Positions 1 through 7,389 of a stretch of 64,000 nt of DNA are shown one piece after another. Source of the stretch: Paeniglutamicibacter antarcticus (GTDB lineage Bacteria > Actinomycetota > Actinomycetes > Actinomycetales > Micrococcaceae); NCBI RefSeq assembly GCF_900010755.1, contig NZ_CZJT01000081.1:186001-250000 (forward strand), read 5' to 3'. Made by a program: the position numbers and the translations under genes. Below the pieces are notes generated by a model, which was not told the origin of the DNA, did not search any database, and was given only the letters and a program-made list of their open reading frames with translations. Each line of letters begins with the position of its first letter. The stretch's first letter is position 1.

Positions 1-643
1 GCTCCAGTTGCCCGCCACGCAGCTTATCTATTTGGTTCAGCACCACCAAGGTCACAGCTCCGTGGGCGGAGAGGGGCTTGATGAAGTCGTGGTGCACCGC
101 AGCATCTGCGTATTTCTGGGGATCAAGTACCCAAATCAGAACGTCTACCTGTCCGGCAAGCCTGGCTGCGACCTCCCGGTTTTCCAGGGTGACGGAGTCA
201 AAATCCGGCAAATCCAAGAGGATCAGGCCGTTTGCAATCTTTTCGGATCCAAAGATCCCTCTTTTTGGCATGCTCAGGGGTGAAGCCAGAATCCGCCTGT
301 CCTGCACGGCAAGCCAGTCCAACAAGGGATTGACGCCTCGGGGGTTCCAGATTCCGGCAAGGGGTTGGCCGGTTGTCGGACGCGTTGCTGCCGTCCGCGC
401 CAGGTTTTCTCCGACAACAGCGTTGAAAAGTGATGACTTTCCGCTTCCCGTGGCACCGAAGAACCCGACCACCGTGTGTTCGGATGACAGCGTGCGGCGT
501 TCGGAGGCACGTTCAAGAACAGCCCACGCGGCAGCGTTTGCTTCGGCTGCAACCCGGTCCTCACCAAGTTCAGTTGCTTCCTTGAGCGCTTCCAAGCTGA
601 GCTCGAGCGGGCTGAGTTCCGATTCGGATCGACGGCGGCTCAT
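1..643 (-). CDS. Dynamin-like GTPase, second of a pair (C-terminus beyond window)
   Basis: The 214 visible residues start with an ATG whose ATGA overlaps the stop of the upstream GTPase, so the two are translationally coupled. A P-loop, GATGSGKSS, lies at about residues 63-71. A LDLPDFDSV segment (Walker B/G3-like) and a NQID G4-like motif near the window edge support a GTPase of the YfjP/dynamin-like type. The motif order matches its neighbour, so the two probably arose by duplication and may form a membrane-acting heterodimer, which is inference. The gene is cut by the window edge, so C-terminal membrane segments cannot be judged. Confidence 0.8.
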   Translation of the reverse strand, partial: MSRRRSESELSPLELSLEALKEATELGEDRVAAEANAAAWAVLERASERRTLSSEHTVVGFFGATGSGKSSLFNAVVGENLARTAATRPTTGQPLAGIWNPRGVNPLLDWLAVQDRRILASPLSMPKRGIFGSEKIANGLILLDLPDFDSVTLENREVAARLAGQVDVLIWVLDPQKYADAAVHHDFIKPLSAHGAVTLVVLNQIDKLRGGQLE

Positions 644-2442
644 GCACCCTGCTCCCGGGCCAGTCGGCGAATGGCGGCCGAATGCTGGTTCATGCTCGCA
701 ATCTCTTCATGGGTGGGGATTCCCTCCAAGAGTGCTGTAAACCTTGAGCGTTCGGCTTGCAGCAGCGTTTCACAGCGTTGTTCCAACCCATCCATCGCTT
801 TCTTGGTCAGTCGGCGCACCGCATCTTCACCGAATATTGCTTCCAACAGTTTTTGCCCAACCACCGCTGAGCCTCCGGCGATCCCGACTTCCAAGCCAGT
901 CAGCCCGGCTGTCGAAGCGAATACAACCACCATCAGGGCCACGGCCACCCCATTGATGCCGAATGAAACCATGCGTGCGGTCATGCGCTTATTTGCACCT
1001 TCCGAACGAATGATATCCATGAGGTCCAGCTGCCACGCACGTATTTGTTGGGCAACAGCGTCCGGGAATCCTGGGCTTACAGTTCCCAGGTCTTCGGCGG
1101 CGGTCAACGATTTTCCTGCGGGGTCGTCCTTCCACCGGTCTTCGGAGGTTTCACAGGCCTTTGCCGTCTGGTCAATGAGCACTGCGTGCAGGCCGCTCTC
1201 AATGGCCTTCTCCACACGGTCGACAGGTTGCGGTTTTCCGGTAAAGAACGCCCCGATCCTGTCTCTTAGTCGTCCAATCCCGGATTCGAGGGAGCGGAAA
1301 AACTCACCGGTCCCCACAAAGTCCTGCCATCTGGCAAGCACTTCGCCACGCAGGAGCGTTCCATCTTTCACGGTCTGGCGGATACCAACTCTGGCCTGAC
1401 CAAATGCTTCATCAATGTATGCCAAAAGCCGTTGGGCGCTTGCTGACTGCTCTTCCATGGCATGGGCAACTGCGTCGGTGCAGTTCGCCAACTGCTTGAG
1501 CACCCCGGCCAGGGTTTGCCGGGCAATTGCAGCGCGCGATTCGCTACTGGCAGCAATTTGTTCCAGCCATTCCTTGAGTTCTGTCATGGAACCGGTCGGC
1601 AACATATCCAGTTCATCGAGTTTGCATTCGTTGACAACAAAGAGTTTGGCGCTTCCCAAACCTTCTCGCTGAAGCATTTTCAGAAGATCGGTGGTGATTT
1701 CTTCCTCGACACCGGCAGGCACACGGTCCAACACCACGGATACCGTGATGTTGCGCTCCGCCGCTTCGGATAGCAGCTTCCACGGCACAGCATCCGCATA
1801 CCGGTTGGCAGTGGTCACGAAAATCCACAGGTCTGCCGCGGCCAACAGTTGCCCAGCCAGGCGCCGGTTGTCATCGGAAATTGAATCGATGTCGGGGGCG
1901 TCAAGGATCGCCAGGCCGCGGGGAACAGCGTCGTCCTGCAACAGGATGATCGAATCAATCAGTGCAGGGTCCGGATCCACTCCCACCAGGTCCGCCCGGA
2001 TCATCTGCGACTGCGCTACTGGTGTTCCGGTGATGCGGCGAAGCCCTGGAAGTATCCTGTCACTTTCAAGCCATTGCATGTCGGCTTCGTGATGCAACAA
2101 GATCGGTTGACGGGTGGTGGGCCTGATGGCACCGGCCCGGGTGACGGGGTGCCCCACCAGCGCATTGACCAATGTGGACTTTCCCGCTCCGGTGGATCCT
2201 CCGACCACAGCAAGCAACGGCGCATCCAGGCTTCGGTATCTGGGCAGGACGTAATCATCGAGTTGATCGACTGCAGCACGAATACCAGCCCGGTGTCCTG
2301 CAGCCTCGGCAATCTCCAACGGCAACAGGTTTCCCGCGAGTTGGGCGCGAACAGTCGTGAGCAAGGCTATGGCTTCTGCATCGGCAGGTACCCTCGCAAG
2401 TCCGGGCTCGCCGGCCGGTTCGGAGACATTACTAGTGGTCAC
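640..2442 (-). CDS. Dynamin-like GTPase with C-terminal hydrophobic segment
   Basis: This 600-residue protein has a perfect P-loop GGSTGAGKST at residues 81-90, a LDAPDIDS G3-like segment and a VNECKLDEL segment where G4 would be expected. A long hydrophobic stretch near residues 490-525 suggests membrane association. The family comprises paired actinobacterial dynamin-like GTPases. It is first in an operon with the GTPase at 1-643 and shares a four-base overlap with it. Its physiological role is not known from the sequence; membrane remodelling or stress protection is inference. Confidence 0.85.
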   Translation of the reverse strand: MTTSNVSEPAGEPGLARVPADAEAIALLTTVRAQLAGNLLPLEIAEAAGHRAGIRAAVDQLDDYVLPRYRSLDAPLLAVVGGSTGAGKSTLVNALVGHPVTRAGAIRPTTRQPILLHHEADMQWLESDRILPGLRRITGTPVAQSQMIRADLVGVDPDPALIDSIILLQDDAVPRGLAILDAPDIDSISDDNRRLAGQLLAAADLWIFVTTANRYADAVPWKLLSEAAERNITVSVVLDRVPAGVEEEITTDLLKMLQREGLGSAKLFVVNECKLDELDMLPTGSMTELKEWLEQIAASSESRAAIARQTLAGVLKQLANCTDAVAHAMEEQSASAQRLLAYIDEAFGQARVGIRQTVKDGTLLRGEVLARWQDFVGTGEFFRSLESGIGRLRDRIGAFFTGKPQPVDRVEKAIESGLHAVLIDQTAKACETSEDRWKDDPAGKSLTAAEDLGTVSPGFPDAVAQQIRAWQLDLMDIIRSEGANKRMTARMVSFGINGVAVALMVVVFASTAGLTGLEVGIAGGSAVVGQKLLEAIFGEDAVRRLTKKAMDGLEQRCETLLQAERSRFTALLEGIPTHEEIASMNQHSAAIRRLAREQGA

Positions 2443-2534
2443 TACTACATCATGCCAAAGTGTTGGCTGAATTATCGTGACTTGGAAGAAAACAGCTCAT
2501 GTTCCGCTGAGAAGTCTTCCTAATGACAAAAAAC

Positions 2535-2552
2535 TCCAAACATAAGTTTGGA
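2535..2552. terminator. Bidirectional hairpin terminator left of the prophage
   Basis: A 7-bp stem (TCCAAAC and GTTTGGA) with an ATAA loop has T-runs on both sides: CTTTTTG on the plus strand and GTTTTTTG on the minus strand. It lies just downstream of the T-arm-like att core when read on the minus strand, as expected for a tRNA terminator left behind by the integration site. Confidence 0.75.
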
Positions 2553-2596
2553 ACCTTTTTGTACGGGTGACCCCAGTGGTTGGGATAGCGGTGTTT

Positions 2597-2616
2597 GGCT
2601 AGCGGGATTCGAACCC
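2597..2616. repeat. attL core, 20-bp direct repeat
   Basis: The sequence GGCTAGCGGGATTCGAACCC is identical to 42148-42167. Its reverse complement has the T-loop signature GGGTTCGAATCCC followed by an acceptor-like GCTAGCC, typical of tyrosine integrases that target a tRNA 3-prime end. Neither junction could be folded into a complete tRNA, so the original target gene is either degenerate or rearranged. Confidence 0.85.
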
Positions 2617-2743
2617 GATTAGGATGGACGGGCAAAACTCGCCCGCATCCCTTTGTTTACGCGGAAGTTGGGTGAAATATTGCCCCATTAGTCCATCGTT
2701 TAGTTTTGAATAGAGCGGCTATTTTTCAGGTGAAAACGTTGCC

Positions 2744-2762
2744 CTGTTCCCAATGGGAACAG
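2744..2762. promoter_or_regulatory. Candidate integrase arm-type sites, left
   Basis: An inverted pair of the octamer TGGGAACA (CTGTTCCC, AAT, GGGAACAG) lies 128 bp inside attL. Two more copies of TGGGAACA lie 42-63 bp inside attR, between the integrase gene and the core. Copies flanking both cores are what is expected of arm-type binding sites of a lambda-type integrase. The assignment is inference from position and repetition. Confidence 0.55.
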
Positions 2763-2931
2763 CTTTCACGCTCGGGCGTGGCGGGAAAAAGTAGCTGCCG
2801 TGGACTAAGCTAATTCCTAGAACATACTTTCGAACCAACCGGCGTGGGGACGCTACTACCTAAGGAGACTGAGAGATACAGGAATTTGTGCTGAGTAAAG
2901 AAAATGTCACCGTTACCCCCGAAATAAAAAC

Positions 2932-2960
2932 GGTGCGCGACCTGTTTAGGGTCGCGCACC
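2932..2960 (-). terminator. Intrinsic terminator of the XRE repressor gene
   Basis: An 11-bp stem (GGTGCGCGACC) has a 7-nt loop and is followed on the minus strand by GTTTTTATTT. It lies 27 bp downstream of the stop codon of the regulator at 2988-3230, on the same strand. The roughly 300 bp between attL and this hairpin hold only the arm-type repeats and no convincing gene. Confidence 0.85.
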
Positions 2961-2987
2961 TGACTGGGATCACAGCGGCGGAGCTAG

Positions 2988-3230
2988 TTAGCGAGATTCT
3001 GCCTTGCTAACCAAATCCTGAACTGTCGTATCTAGTGCTGATGCAATCTTGAACAAGATACCTATTGGCATGTTGTACCCGGCGGTTGCATTGAGATAGC
3101 GCGACAGCGTTTCTCTGTGGATTCCCACCTTGTCGGCCAGGGCCTTTTGACTAAGGTCCTGGCCGACCATTTCCATTTTTATGACCTTGCCTAGGGCAAC
3201 GATCTTCTTTTCTTCGTTATCCACGCTCAT
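2988..3230 (-). CDS. XRE-family HTH regulator, likely prophage repressor
   Basis: This protein of about 80 residues has a single helix-turn-helix domain. The segment SQKALADKVGIHRETLSRYL is the recognition region, followed by a hydrophobic C-terminal helix. It is divergent from the small HTH protein at 3341, the layout of a cI/cro-type switch. Three starts are possible: GTG at 3233, ATG at 3230 and GTG at 3224. A TATAGT box (3232-3237, minus strand) ends 7 nt before the GTG at 3224, so a leaderless GTG start is quite possible. It is much shorter than a lambda-type repressor and lacks a self-cleavage domain. Confidence 0.75.
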   Translation of the reverse strand: MSVDNEEKKIVALGKVIKMEMVGQDLSQKALADKVGIHRETLSRYLNATAGYNMPIGILFKIASALDTTVQDLVSKAESR

Positions 3231-3249
3231 CACTATATGTGATGGAGGA

Positions 3250-3334
3250 TCGACAAATCAAGCGTACTAACCGACTTTTGTCGATAAATTTACGGCACCA
3301 TGACTTGACACGTGATGAAATACCGACATAGAGT
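3250..3334. promoter_or_regulatory. Divergent promoters and operator of the lysogeny switch
   Basis: On the plus strand TTGACA (3305-3310) and TAGAGT (3329-3334) are 18 nt apart and end 6 nt before the ATG at 3341, implying a leaderless transcript. On the minus strand TTGATT (3256-3261) and TATAGT (3232-3237) are 18 nt apart. An inverted repeat TCGACAAA (3250-3257) and TTTGTCGA (3277-3284) overlaps the minus-strand -35 box, and a smaller CGAC/GTCG dyad (3324-3336) overlaps the plus-strand -10 box. Operator assignment is inference. Confidence 0.6.
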
Positions 3335-3340
3335 CGTTTC

Positions 3341-3589
3341 ATGATCACAACCCAGACAGCCGAACAGCGAATGTCGGCACACATCAGGAATCTGGTTGGA
3401 GTCAGCGGATTGACCAAGAAGTTCATCTACAACTCAATTGGGATTAGCCGCGAGACTTTCGACAGCCGCCTAATGAATCCGTTCAGCTTCACCTACCGAG
3501 ACTTGATTCGCATGTCAGAAGCCATGCGAATTCCGCTGGAGAAATTGACCAGTTTCGACGGAGCAGAGATCCACACTCGCGCCGCATAA
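3341..3589 (+). CDS. Small HTH protein, Cro-like
   Basis: This 82-residue protein contains an HTH-like segment (KKFIYNSIGISRETFDSRL) and sits opposite the XRE regulator. No ribosome-binding site precedes its ATG, and a consensus-like promoter ends 6 nt upstream, so it is probably translated from a leaderless mRNA. By position it is the lytic-side partner of the switch. It could instead be an excisionase-type accessory factor. Confidence 0.65.
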   Translation: MITTQTAEQRMSAHIRNLVGVSGLTKKFIYNSIGISRETFDSRLMNPFSFTYRDLIRMSEAMRIPLEKLTSFDGAEIHTRAA

Positions 3590-3593
3590 AAAA

Positions 3594-3624
3594 GATCCCC
3601 AGCTATGTCGAGTAGCTGAGGATC
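3594..3624. terminator. Hairpin after the Cro-like gene
   Basis: A 12-bp stem with one mismatch (GATCCCCAGCTA and TAGCTGAGGATC) follows the Cro-like stop codon. The T-run is on the minus strand (TTTTTT), so as an intrinsic terminator it would stop leftward transcription entering the switch. On the plus strand it is only a hairpin. Confidence 0.6.
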
Positions 3625-3662
3625 AGGCCAAGATGACCAACCCAACAAGAAAGGCAGTCATC

Positions 3663-4391
3663 ATGACTACCATCATCGTACCAACCCCGATCTTCCAGCC
3701 GCTCGCCAATCTCATCAAGGCCGGCAGCCCGTTCAACAGCATCATGCGCACCGATGACCACGGCAACGAGTTCTGGTCGGCACGTGACCTCATGGAGCTC
3801 ATGGGTTACGCGGCGTGGAGGAACTTTGAGACCCCACTGAAGCGGGCGATGAAGTCAGCAGAAAACCAGAGCAAGAGCCTGGAAATCCATTTTGCGGGAT
3901 CCCGCAAAATTACCCAGACCAAGCCGCAGGAAGATTTCAACCTTTCCCGCTTTGCTTGCTACCTGGTGGCAATGAACGGTGATCCGAACAAGGCAGAAGT
4001 CGCAGCGGCTCAGGCATACTTCGCAATCCAGACCCGCATCGCCGAAACCGCGCCGCGCACCTCACCCACCGGCCCGCAAGAAGTCCTGTTCACCGACGAC
4101 ACGCACGGCATCCGCATCGGGAAGCCAGTCGCAGAACTGCCCGCACTCCAGCGCCGCAAAAAGTTTGACCCCCGCGAAGCCCGCAACAACAAAATCGCAA
4201 CCGTCGCACGTGAAGCAAAAGGCGCATGGGTGCCACTGTTCATCGACAAAATGACCCCAGCACAGCTCAACGAACTCAAGAACGCCATCAAGTACGGCGC
4301 ACGAACCGCATTCACCCGCGGCGAATACAAAGCCGAAATCCGCAACGACACCCTCTACATCCGCCACACCGCAAAGGAGATCCAGGCATGA
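3663..4391 (+). CDS. DinD/BRO-type antirepressor, paralogue 1
   Basis: The 242-residue protein has an N-terminal BRO/DinD-like domain, with FWSARDLMELMGYAAWRNF and a later SRFACYLVAMNGDP segment. The ATG at 3663 is chosen because GAAAGG lies 8 nt upstream; an in-frame ATG at 3633 has a weaker site. Its first 140 residues closely resemble the protein at 5296, but its C-terminus is different and shows no KilA-C domain. Phage proteins of this type counter or replace repressors, and that function is inferred from the family. It overlaps the next gene by ATGA. Confidence 0.75.
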   Translation: MTTIIVPTPIFQPLANLIKAGSPFNSIMRTDDHGNEFWSARDLMELMGYAAWRNFETPLKRAMKSAENQSKSLEIHFAGSRKITQTKPQEDFNLSRFACYLVAMNGDPNKAEVAAAQAYFAIQTRIAETAPRTSPTGPQEVLFTDDTHGIRIGKPVAELPALQRRKKFDPREARNNKIATVAREAKGAWVPLFIDKMTPAQLNELKNAIKYGARTAFTRGEYKAEIRNDTLYIRHTAKEIQA

Positions 4392-4621
4392 ACGCCCCCG
4401 CCCCATTCAAAACCCCCGCACAAATTGCCGACCACTTCCAGATCTCCCCCGGCACGGTTTATGCAAACATCCACTCAGGCAAGTGGGAATGCACGAAGCT
4501 CGGGGATCGGATCTACCGATTCAGTGAAGCGCAGGTAACCGCAATCGAAGCTGGCACAAACACCCAGCAGCGCAAGACGAACAAAACCCGCCTACGCGCA
4601 GCACTCAAGGCAATCGCCTAA
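4388..4621 (+). CDS. Excisionase-like winged HTH protein
   Basis: This 77-residue protein resembles the MerR/Xis-type helix-turn-helix family: KTPAQIADHFQISPGTVY is the helix pair, followed by a beta-wing-like segment (CTKLGDRIYRF). The start overlaps the previous stop as ATGA. Small proteins of this kind direct excision or act as early regulators. An excisionase role is plausible because the prophage encodes a tyrosine integrase and no other obvious candidate. Confidence 0.6.
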   Translation: MNAPAPFKTPAQIADHFQISPGTVYANIHSGKWECTKLGDRIYRFSEAQVTAIEAGTNTQQRKTNKTRLRAALKAIA

Positions 4622-4752
4622 CCCGCACCACCGCATCACCCGCCGTGTAGTAGCCGGCAACCCGCAGTACCCCGCCCCACGTCTGGGCACCATTCCCCGC
4701 ATCATTCCGTCCGCGAAGTTCGCTTCCGGCGCTGAAACTAAGGCTATTTGTT

Positions 4753-5004
4753 ATGCCCAAAAACATGTCCCCAGCAGAGATCAAGAACGCAACCGCAACC
4801 GAGCTACAAGGCGAGATCATCGCGGCAGTTCCCGGCGTCAACCGCACCTATGCAAAGCGTTGTGCTTACCGCATGAAGCGTGCAGCTGATCGCCACGAGG
4901 AAAAGCACGACTTCTACACAGCACTCCGCATCCTGGGCCTTATCAGCGACACCACGGCACGAGACGCAGTATCCAACCTAGAGAAAGAGTTGATCCCCGC
5001 ATGA
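4753..5004 (+). CDS. Hypothetical phage protein, 83 aa
   Basis: Basic, helical protein of unknown function (MKRAADRHEEKHDFYTALRI). The ORF opens with ATGCCCAAAAACATG, so the start is either 4753 or 4765. This ATGCCC start context recurs in front of many other genes of this phage. It overlaps the next gene by four bases. The 130 bp upstream of it hold no other gene. Confidence 0.55.
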   Translation: MPKNMSPAEIKNATATELQGEIIAAVPGVNRTYAKRCAYRMKRAADRHEEKHDFYTALRILGLISDTTARDAVSNLEKELIPA

Positions 5005-5165
5005 GCAAGGAAGCACTTGCAAGCCTGCGTGAGCGGTTCGATAACGGGCGGGCGATCACTATGGGTGAGCTTGATTTGTTGATCGATTATGCAGAGCGGT
5101 CCGAAAGGTTCAAAGCCGACTTCGATGCGTGGATTGCTGAACTACCGCAGAAGCTGGCCCGCTGA
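5001..5165 (+). CDS. Hypothetical phage protein, 54 aa
   Basis: This short ORF starts with an ATG overlapping the previous stop (ATGA) and encodes a charged helical protein (SLRERFDNGRAITMGELDLL). No family was recognised. Overlapping starts and stops on both sides support it as a real coupled gene. Confidence 0.5.
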   Translation: MSKEALASLRERFDNGRAITMGELDLLIDYAERSERFKADFDAWIAELPQKLAR

Positions 5166-5242
5166 TGGCCGCGGTCTTCATCGTCACTCTCATGGCGCTG
5201 TGTACGGGTGTCGCGTGCTTGTTCCTAACTCCCACCAAATAA
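5165..5242 (+). CDS. Micro-protein, 25 aa, one membrane helix
   Basis: An ATG overlaps the previous stop by one base (TGATG) and opens a 25-residue peptide that is nearly all one hydrophobic helix (VFIVTLMALCTGVACLFL). It is followed at once by a strong hairpin. The size is near the limit of what can be called a gene. Support comes from coupling and from the clean transmembrane profile. Confidence 0.4.
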   Translation: MAAVFIVTLMALCTGVACLFLTPTK

Positions 5243-5244
5243 AG

Positions 5245-5282
5245 AAACCCCGCACATAGCCCGTGCGGGGTTTCGCATTCCC
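5245..5282 (+). terminator. Hairpin with start-associated ATTCCC element
   Basis: A perfect 11-bp stem (AAACCCCGCAC and GTGCGGGGTTT, loop of 7) is followed by TCGC, ATTCCC and the GAAAGG ribosome-binding site of the next gene. It is one of the recurring hairpin plus ATGCCC-like modules of this prophage. Confidence 0.7.
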
Positions 5283-5295
5283 GAAAGGAAACACA

Positions 5296-6138
5296 TTGAA
5301 TACCCACATCATACCAACCCCAGCAGTGTCCCCGTTCGACAGCATTAAGCGCACTGACGCGGACGGGCTGGAGTTCTGGTCGGCCCGCGACCTCATGTTG
5401 ATCATGGGCTACCCCCGCTGGAACGAGTTCACCCCGGCAATCAGCCGAGCGATCCTTTCAGCCGAAGCGCAGGGCCATGACCGACACAACCTTTTCAGGG
5501 TCAACCCTGAAAAGTCAGGCGGGCGACCTCGCGAAGATTTCTTCATGCCGCGTCTTGCCTGCTATCTCGTTGCGATGAACGGCGACCCCCGCAAGGTCGA
5601 GGTTGCCAATGCTCAGGCTTACTTCGCGATTCAGACGCGTGTCGCTGAGACTCAGGTCCAGGCACTCCCCACCGGCCCCGCACTGCTCGCCCTCGCGGTT
5701 GTCGAAGCGCAGCAGATGATTGCCGCCAAGGACCAGCACATCGCAGTCCTAGCGCCCAAGGCCGATGCGTGGGATGACCTTGTGTCTTCATCTGGTTCCC
5801 TGTCGTTCCGTGATGCGGCGAAGGTGATCAGCGCGGAAGGTGGCGTGACTATCAGTGGCCCGAAGCTCACTCAGATCCTCATGGATTGGAAGTGGGCATT
5901 CCGTCCACCGGCAACTCCTGAAGAGAAGGAGAAGGGCAAGGTTCGTTCGATTCGTGCTTATCAGACGCAGATCGACGCGGAAACCCTGACCGAGAAGGCC
6001 AAGACGTATACCGACCAGGAAACGGGCGAGAAGAAACTCAGCAACAACCCGCAGACCCGTATCACTGGCAAGGGTCTTGACCGGATCCGCACACGCCTCA
6101 TCGAAGCATCCACCGAAACCCCGAAAGAACTGTTCTAA
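5296..6138 (+). CDS. DinD/BRO antirepressor with KilA-C domain, paralogue 2
   Basis: The 280-residue protein starts at a TTG with GAAAGG 8 nt upstream; an in-frame ATG at 5263 lies inside the hairpin and is rejected. The N-terminal half (FWSARDLMLIMGYPRW, then LACYLVAMNGDPRK) matches the paralogue at 3663. The C-terminal half (SFRDAAKVIS, ISGPKLTQILMDWKW) is a KilA-C/ANT-type domain. Such domain pairs are classic phage antirepressors. It overlaps the next gene by TAATG. Confidence 0.8.
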   Translation: MNTHIIPTPAVSPFDSIKRTDADGLEFWSARDLMLIMGYPRWNEFTPAISRAILSAEAQGHDRHNLFRVNPEKSGGRPREDFFMPRLACYLVAMNGDPRKVEVANAQAYFAIQTRVAETQVQALPTGPALLALAVVEAQQMIAAKDQHIAVLAPKADAWDDLVSSSGSLSFRDAAKVISAEGGVTISGPKLTQILMDWKWAFRPPATPEEKEKGKVRSIRAYQTQIDAETLTEKAKTYTDQETGEKKLSNNPQTRITGKGLDRIRTRLIEASTETPKELF

Positions 6139-6371
6139 TGCGCTATTTCTCATGGTTCTTGCTCGCTCTCAATCTCACCATCGCCGTTTGGTGCATCCTC
6201 GTTGGATCGTGGGGATGGTTGTTCTCGCTGTTCGGAATCGCTGTATCGATCTACATGCTCGTTATTAATGCCCGATACCGCGCCGAGACCAAGGCCAGGT
6301 ACAAGCGGTGGGCCGATGAGGATGCGGCGCTCAGGGCTCGCATTGCTCGCTACGGGCACGGTAAACGCTAA
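6138..6371 (+). CDS. Small membrane protein, 77 aa
   Basis: Two adjacent hydrophobic helices (FLLALNLTIAVWCILVG and LFSLFGIAVSIYMLVI) are followed by a basic cytoplasmic tail. The start overlaps the upstream stop as TAATG. Function unknown; superinfection exclusion is a possible but unproven role for such early membrane proteins. Confidence 0.6.
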   Translation: MRYFSWFLLALNLTIAVWCILVGSWGWLFSLFGIAVSIYMLVINARYRAETKARYKRWADEDAALRARIARYGHGKR

Positions 6372-6499
6372 TGACCTCCTATCTCTTCAACGGTTTTGAG
6401 CCGTGGGCGTTCGTGGTCTTGGGCTTATCCCTTGCGTATGCGTTCCGGCTTATCCCGACTATCCGAATCACCATCACGAAGGAAGCACAAGATGACTGA
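6371..6499 (+). CDS. Small membrane protein, 42 aa
   Basis: ATG overlaps the preceding stop (TAATG) and opens a 42-residue protein with one hydrophobic helix (AFVVLGLSLAYAFRLI) and a short charged tail. The stop overlaps the start of the gene at 6492. The chain of overlaps supports translation. Confidence 0.5.
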   Translation: MTSYLFNGFEPWAFVVLGLSLAYAFRLIPTIRITITKEAQDD

Positions 6500-6974
6500 C
6501 CATGTAGACCCACGCATCGAAGCCGCAGCAAAAGCTTTCCGCGCCGAGTTCCCGACGCTGAACAACGGCATCGAGGCTTATCGCCGACAGATGGGCCGAT
6601 GGCTTGCCGCTGCTGACAAGGCCGCAACCATCCCCACCATGGAAGAACTGCGGGACTTCCTCGGCTCCGGACGCACAACACCAACACCCACCCTTGAAAC
6701 CCGGATCGCGGAAGTACTCGCCCAGCATGTGGCTAAGCGGCCTTGGAGCGATTCGGGTGTCATGAAGTGCAGTTGCGGAGAGCGTTTCGTTGCCGAGTGT
6801 GACTATCAGCAGCGGGCGCTCCATCAAGCCCATGTTGCCGCCGCGTTGGCCCCGGTGGTCACGTCATCGAATGCGAGTGCGTGGCATGAAGGATTCAACG
6901 ACGGCAAGCGCCAAGACGCTGAGGGTGAAGACGGCCCACAGTTCACCAACCCCTACAGGAGCAACGATGAGTGA
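6492..6974 (+). CDS. Hypothetical protein with a C-x-C, C, HxxH putative zinc site, 160 aa
   Basis: The start is the ATG at 6492 inside the end of the previous gene (GAAGGA upstream). The N-terminal half is helical. Residues C93, C95, C103, H111 and H114 could form a zinc site. The family was not recognised by name, although similar C-C-C-H-H segments are common in small actinophage early proteins. Confidence 0.6.
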   Translation: MTDHVDPRIEAAAKAFRAEFPTLNNGIEAYRRQMGRWLAAADKAATIPTMEELRDFLGSGRTTPTPTLETRIAEVLAQHVAKRPWSDSGVMKCSCGERFVAECDYQQRALHQAHVAAALAPVVTSSNASAWHEGFNDGKRQDAEGEDGPQFTNPYRSNDE

Positions 6975-7248
6975 CCACACGCCGAGCCTTGACCAGATCC
7001 GTGGCCGGTACTGCGACGGAACGACCGTACAGACCGGACGCCTGACAGGCGGGGAAGAATTTGACCGCGCTATTGCCAAGGTACGCAACGAAGCCAAAGC
7101 AGAGGCGCTACGGGAAGCCGCGGACAAGTTCCAGACCGGCGACTGGCTCAACGTCATCCAGGGCAACGCACGCGTCAAGATCGGCAACGGGCAACGCGTC
7201 ACTGACTGGCTCCGCGCTCGTGCTGACAGGCTGGTGACCGATGAATAA
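6967..7248 (+). CDS. Hypothetical early protein, 93 aa
   Basis: The ATG at 6967 overlaps the previous gene by 8 bases. The protein is acidic to neutral and helical, with AKAEALREAADKFQTGDW and a C-terminal WLRARADRL segment. No domain was recognised. It is followed by a short proline-rich ORF that overlaps its 3-prime end. Confidence 0.5.
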   Translation: MSDHTPSLDQIRGRYCDGTTVQTGRLTGGEEFDRAIAKVRNEAKAEALREAADKFQTGDWLNVIQGNARVKIGNGQRVTDWLRARADRLVTDE

Positions 7249-7351
7249 GTATCCAGGCACTCTTGCTCAGCTCACTGAGAAACCAAAACCACCACCAAAA
7301 CCCAGCTATCCCACCGGGAATATTTCCCACCAAAAACGCACAAGGCGCTAA
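7241..7351 (+). CDS. Possible proline- and lysine-rich peptide, 36 aa
   Basis: This ORF starts at an ATG overlapping the upstream gene by 8 bases and ends inside the following hairpin. Its composition (TEKPKPPPKPSYP) is low-complexity. Only the tight overlap pattern supports it. Confidence 0.25.
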   Translation: MNKYPGTLAQLTEKPKPPPKPSYPTGNISHQKRTRR

Positions 7352-7365
7352 CAACCGTTAGCGCC
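7344..7365 (+). terminator. Intercistronic hairpin
   Basis: A 9-bp perfect stem (GGCGCTAAC and GTTAGCGCC) with an AACC loop is followed by ATTCTTATTG and then the GAAGGAG site of the gene at 7390. The T-run is interrupted, so it may only attenuate transcription. Confidence 0.55.
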
Positions 7366-7389
7366 ATTCTTATTGAAGGAGAAACAACC

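Noticed and set aside
2172..2523. Plus-strand ORFs opposite the GTPase gene
   Set aside because: The minus strand has an intact GTPase with P-loop; the plus-strand frames have no motifs.
2889..3011. Plus-strand 40-codon ORF from a GTG opposite the repressor terminator
   Set aside because: It runs through the repressor terminator stem and the repressor 3-prime end, has a poor ribosome site, and an intrinsic terminator on the other strand explains the sequence better.
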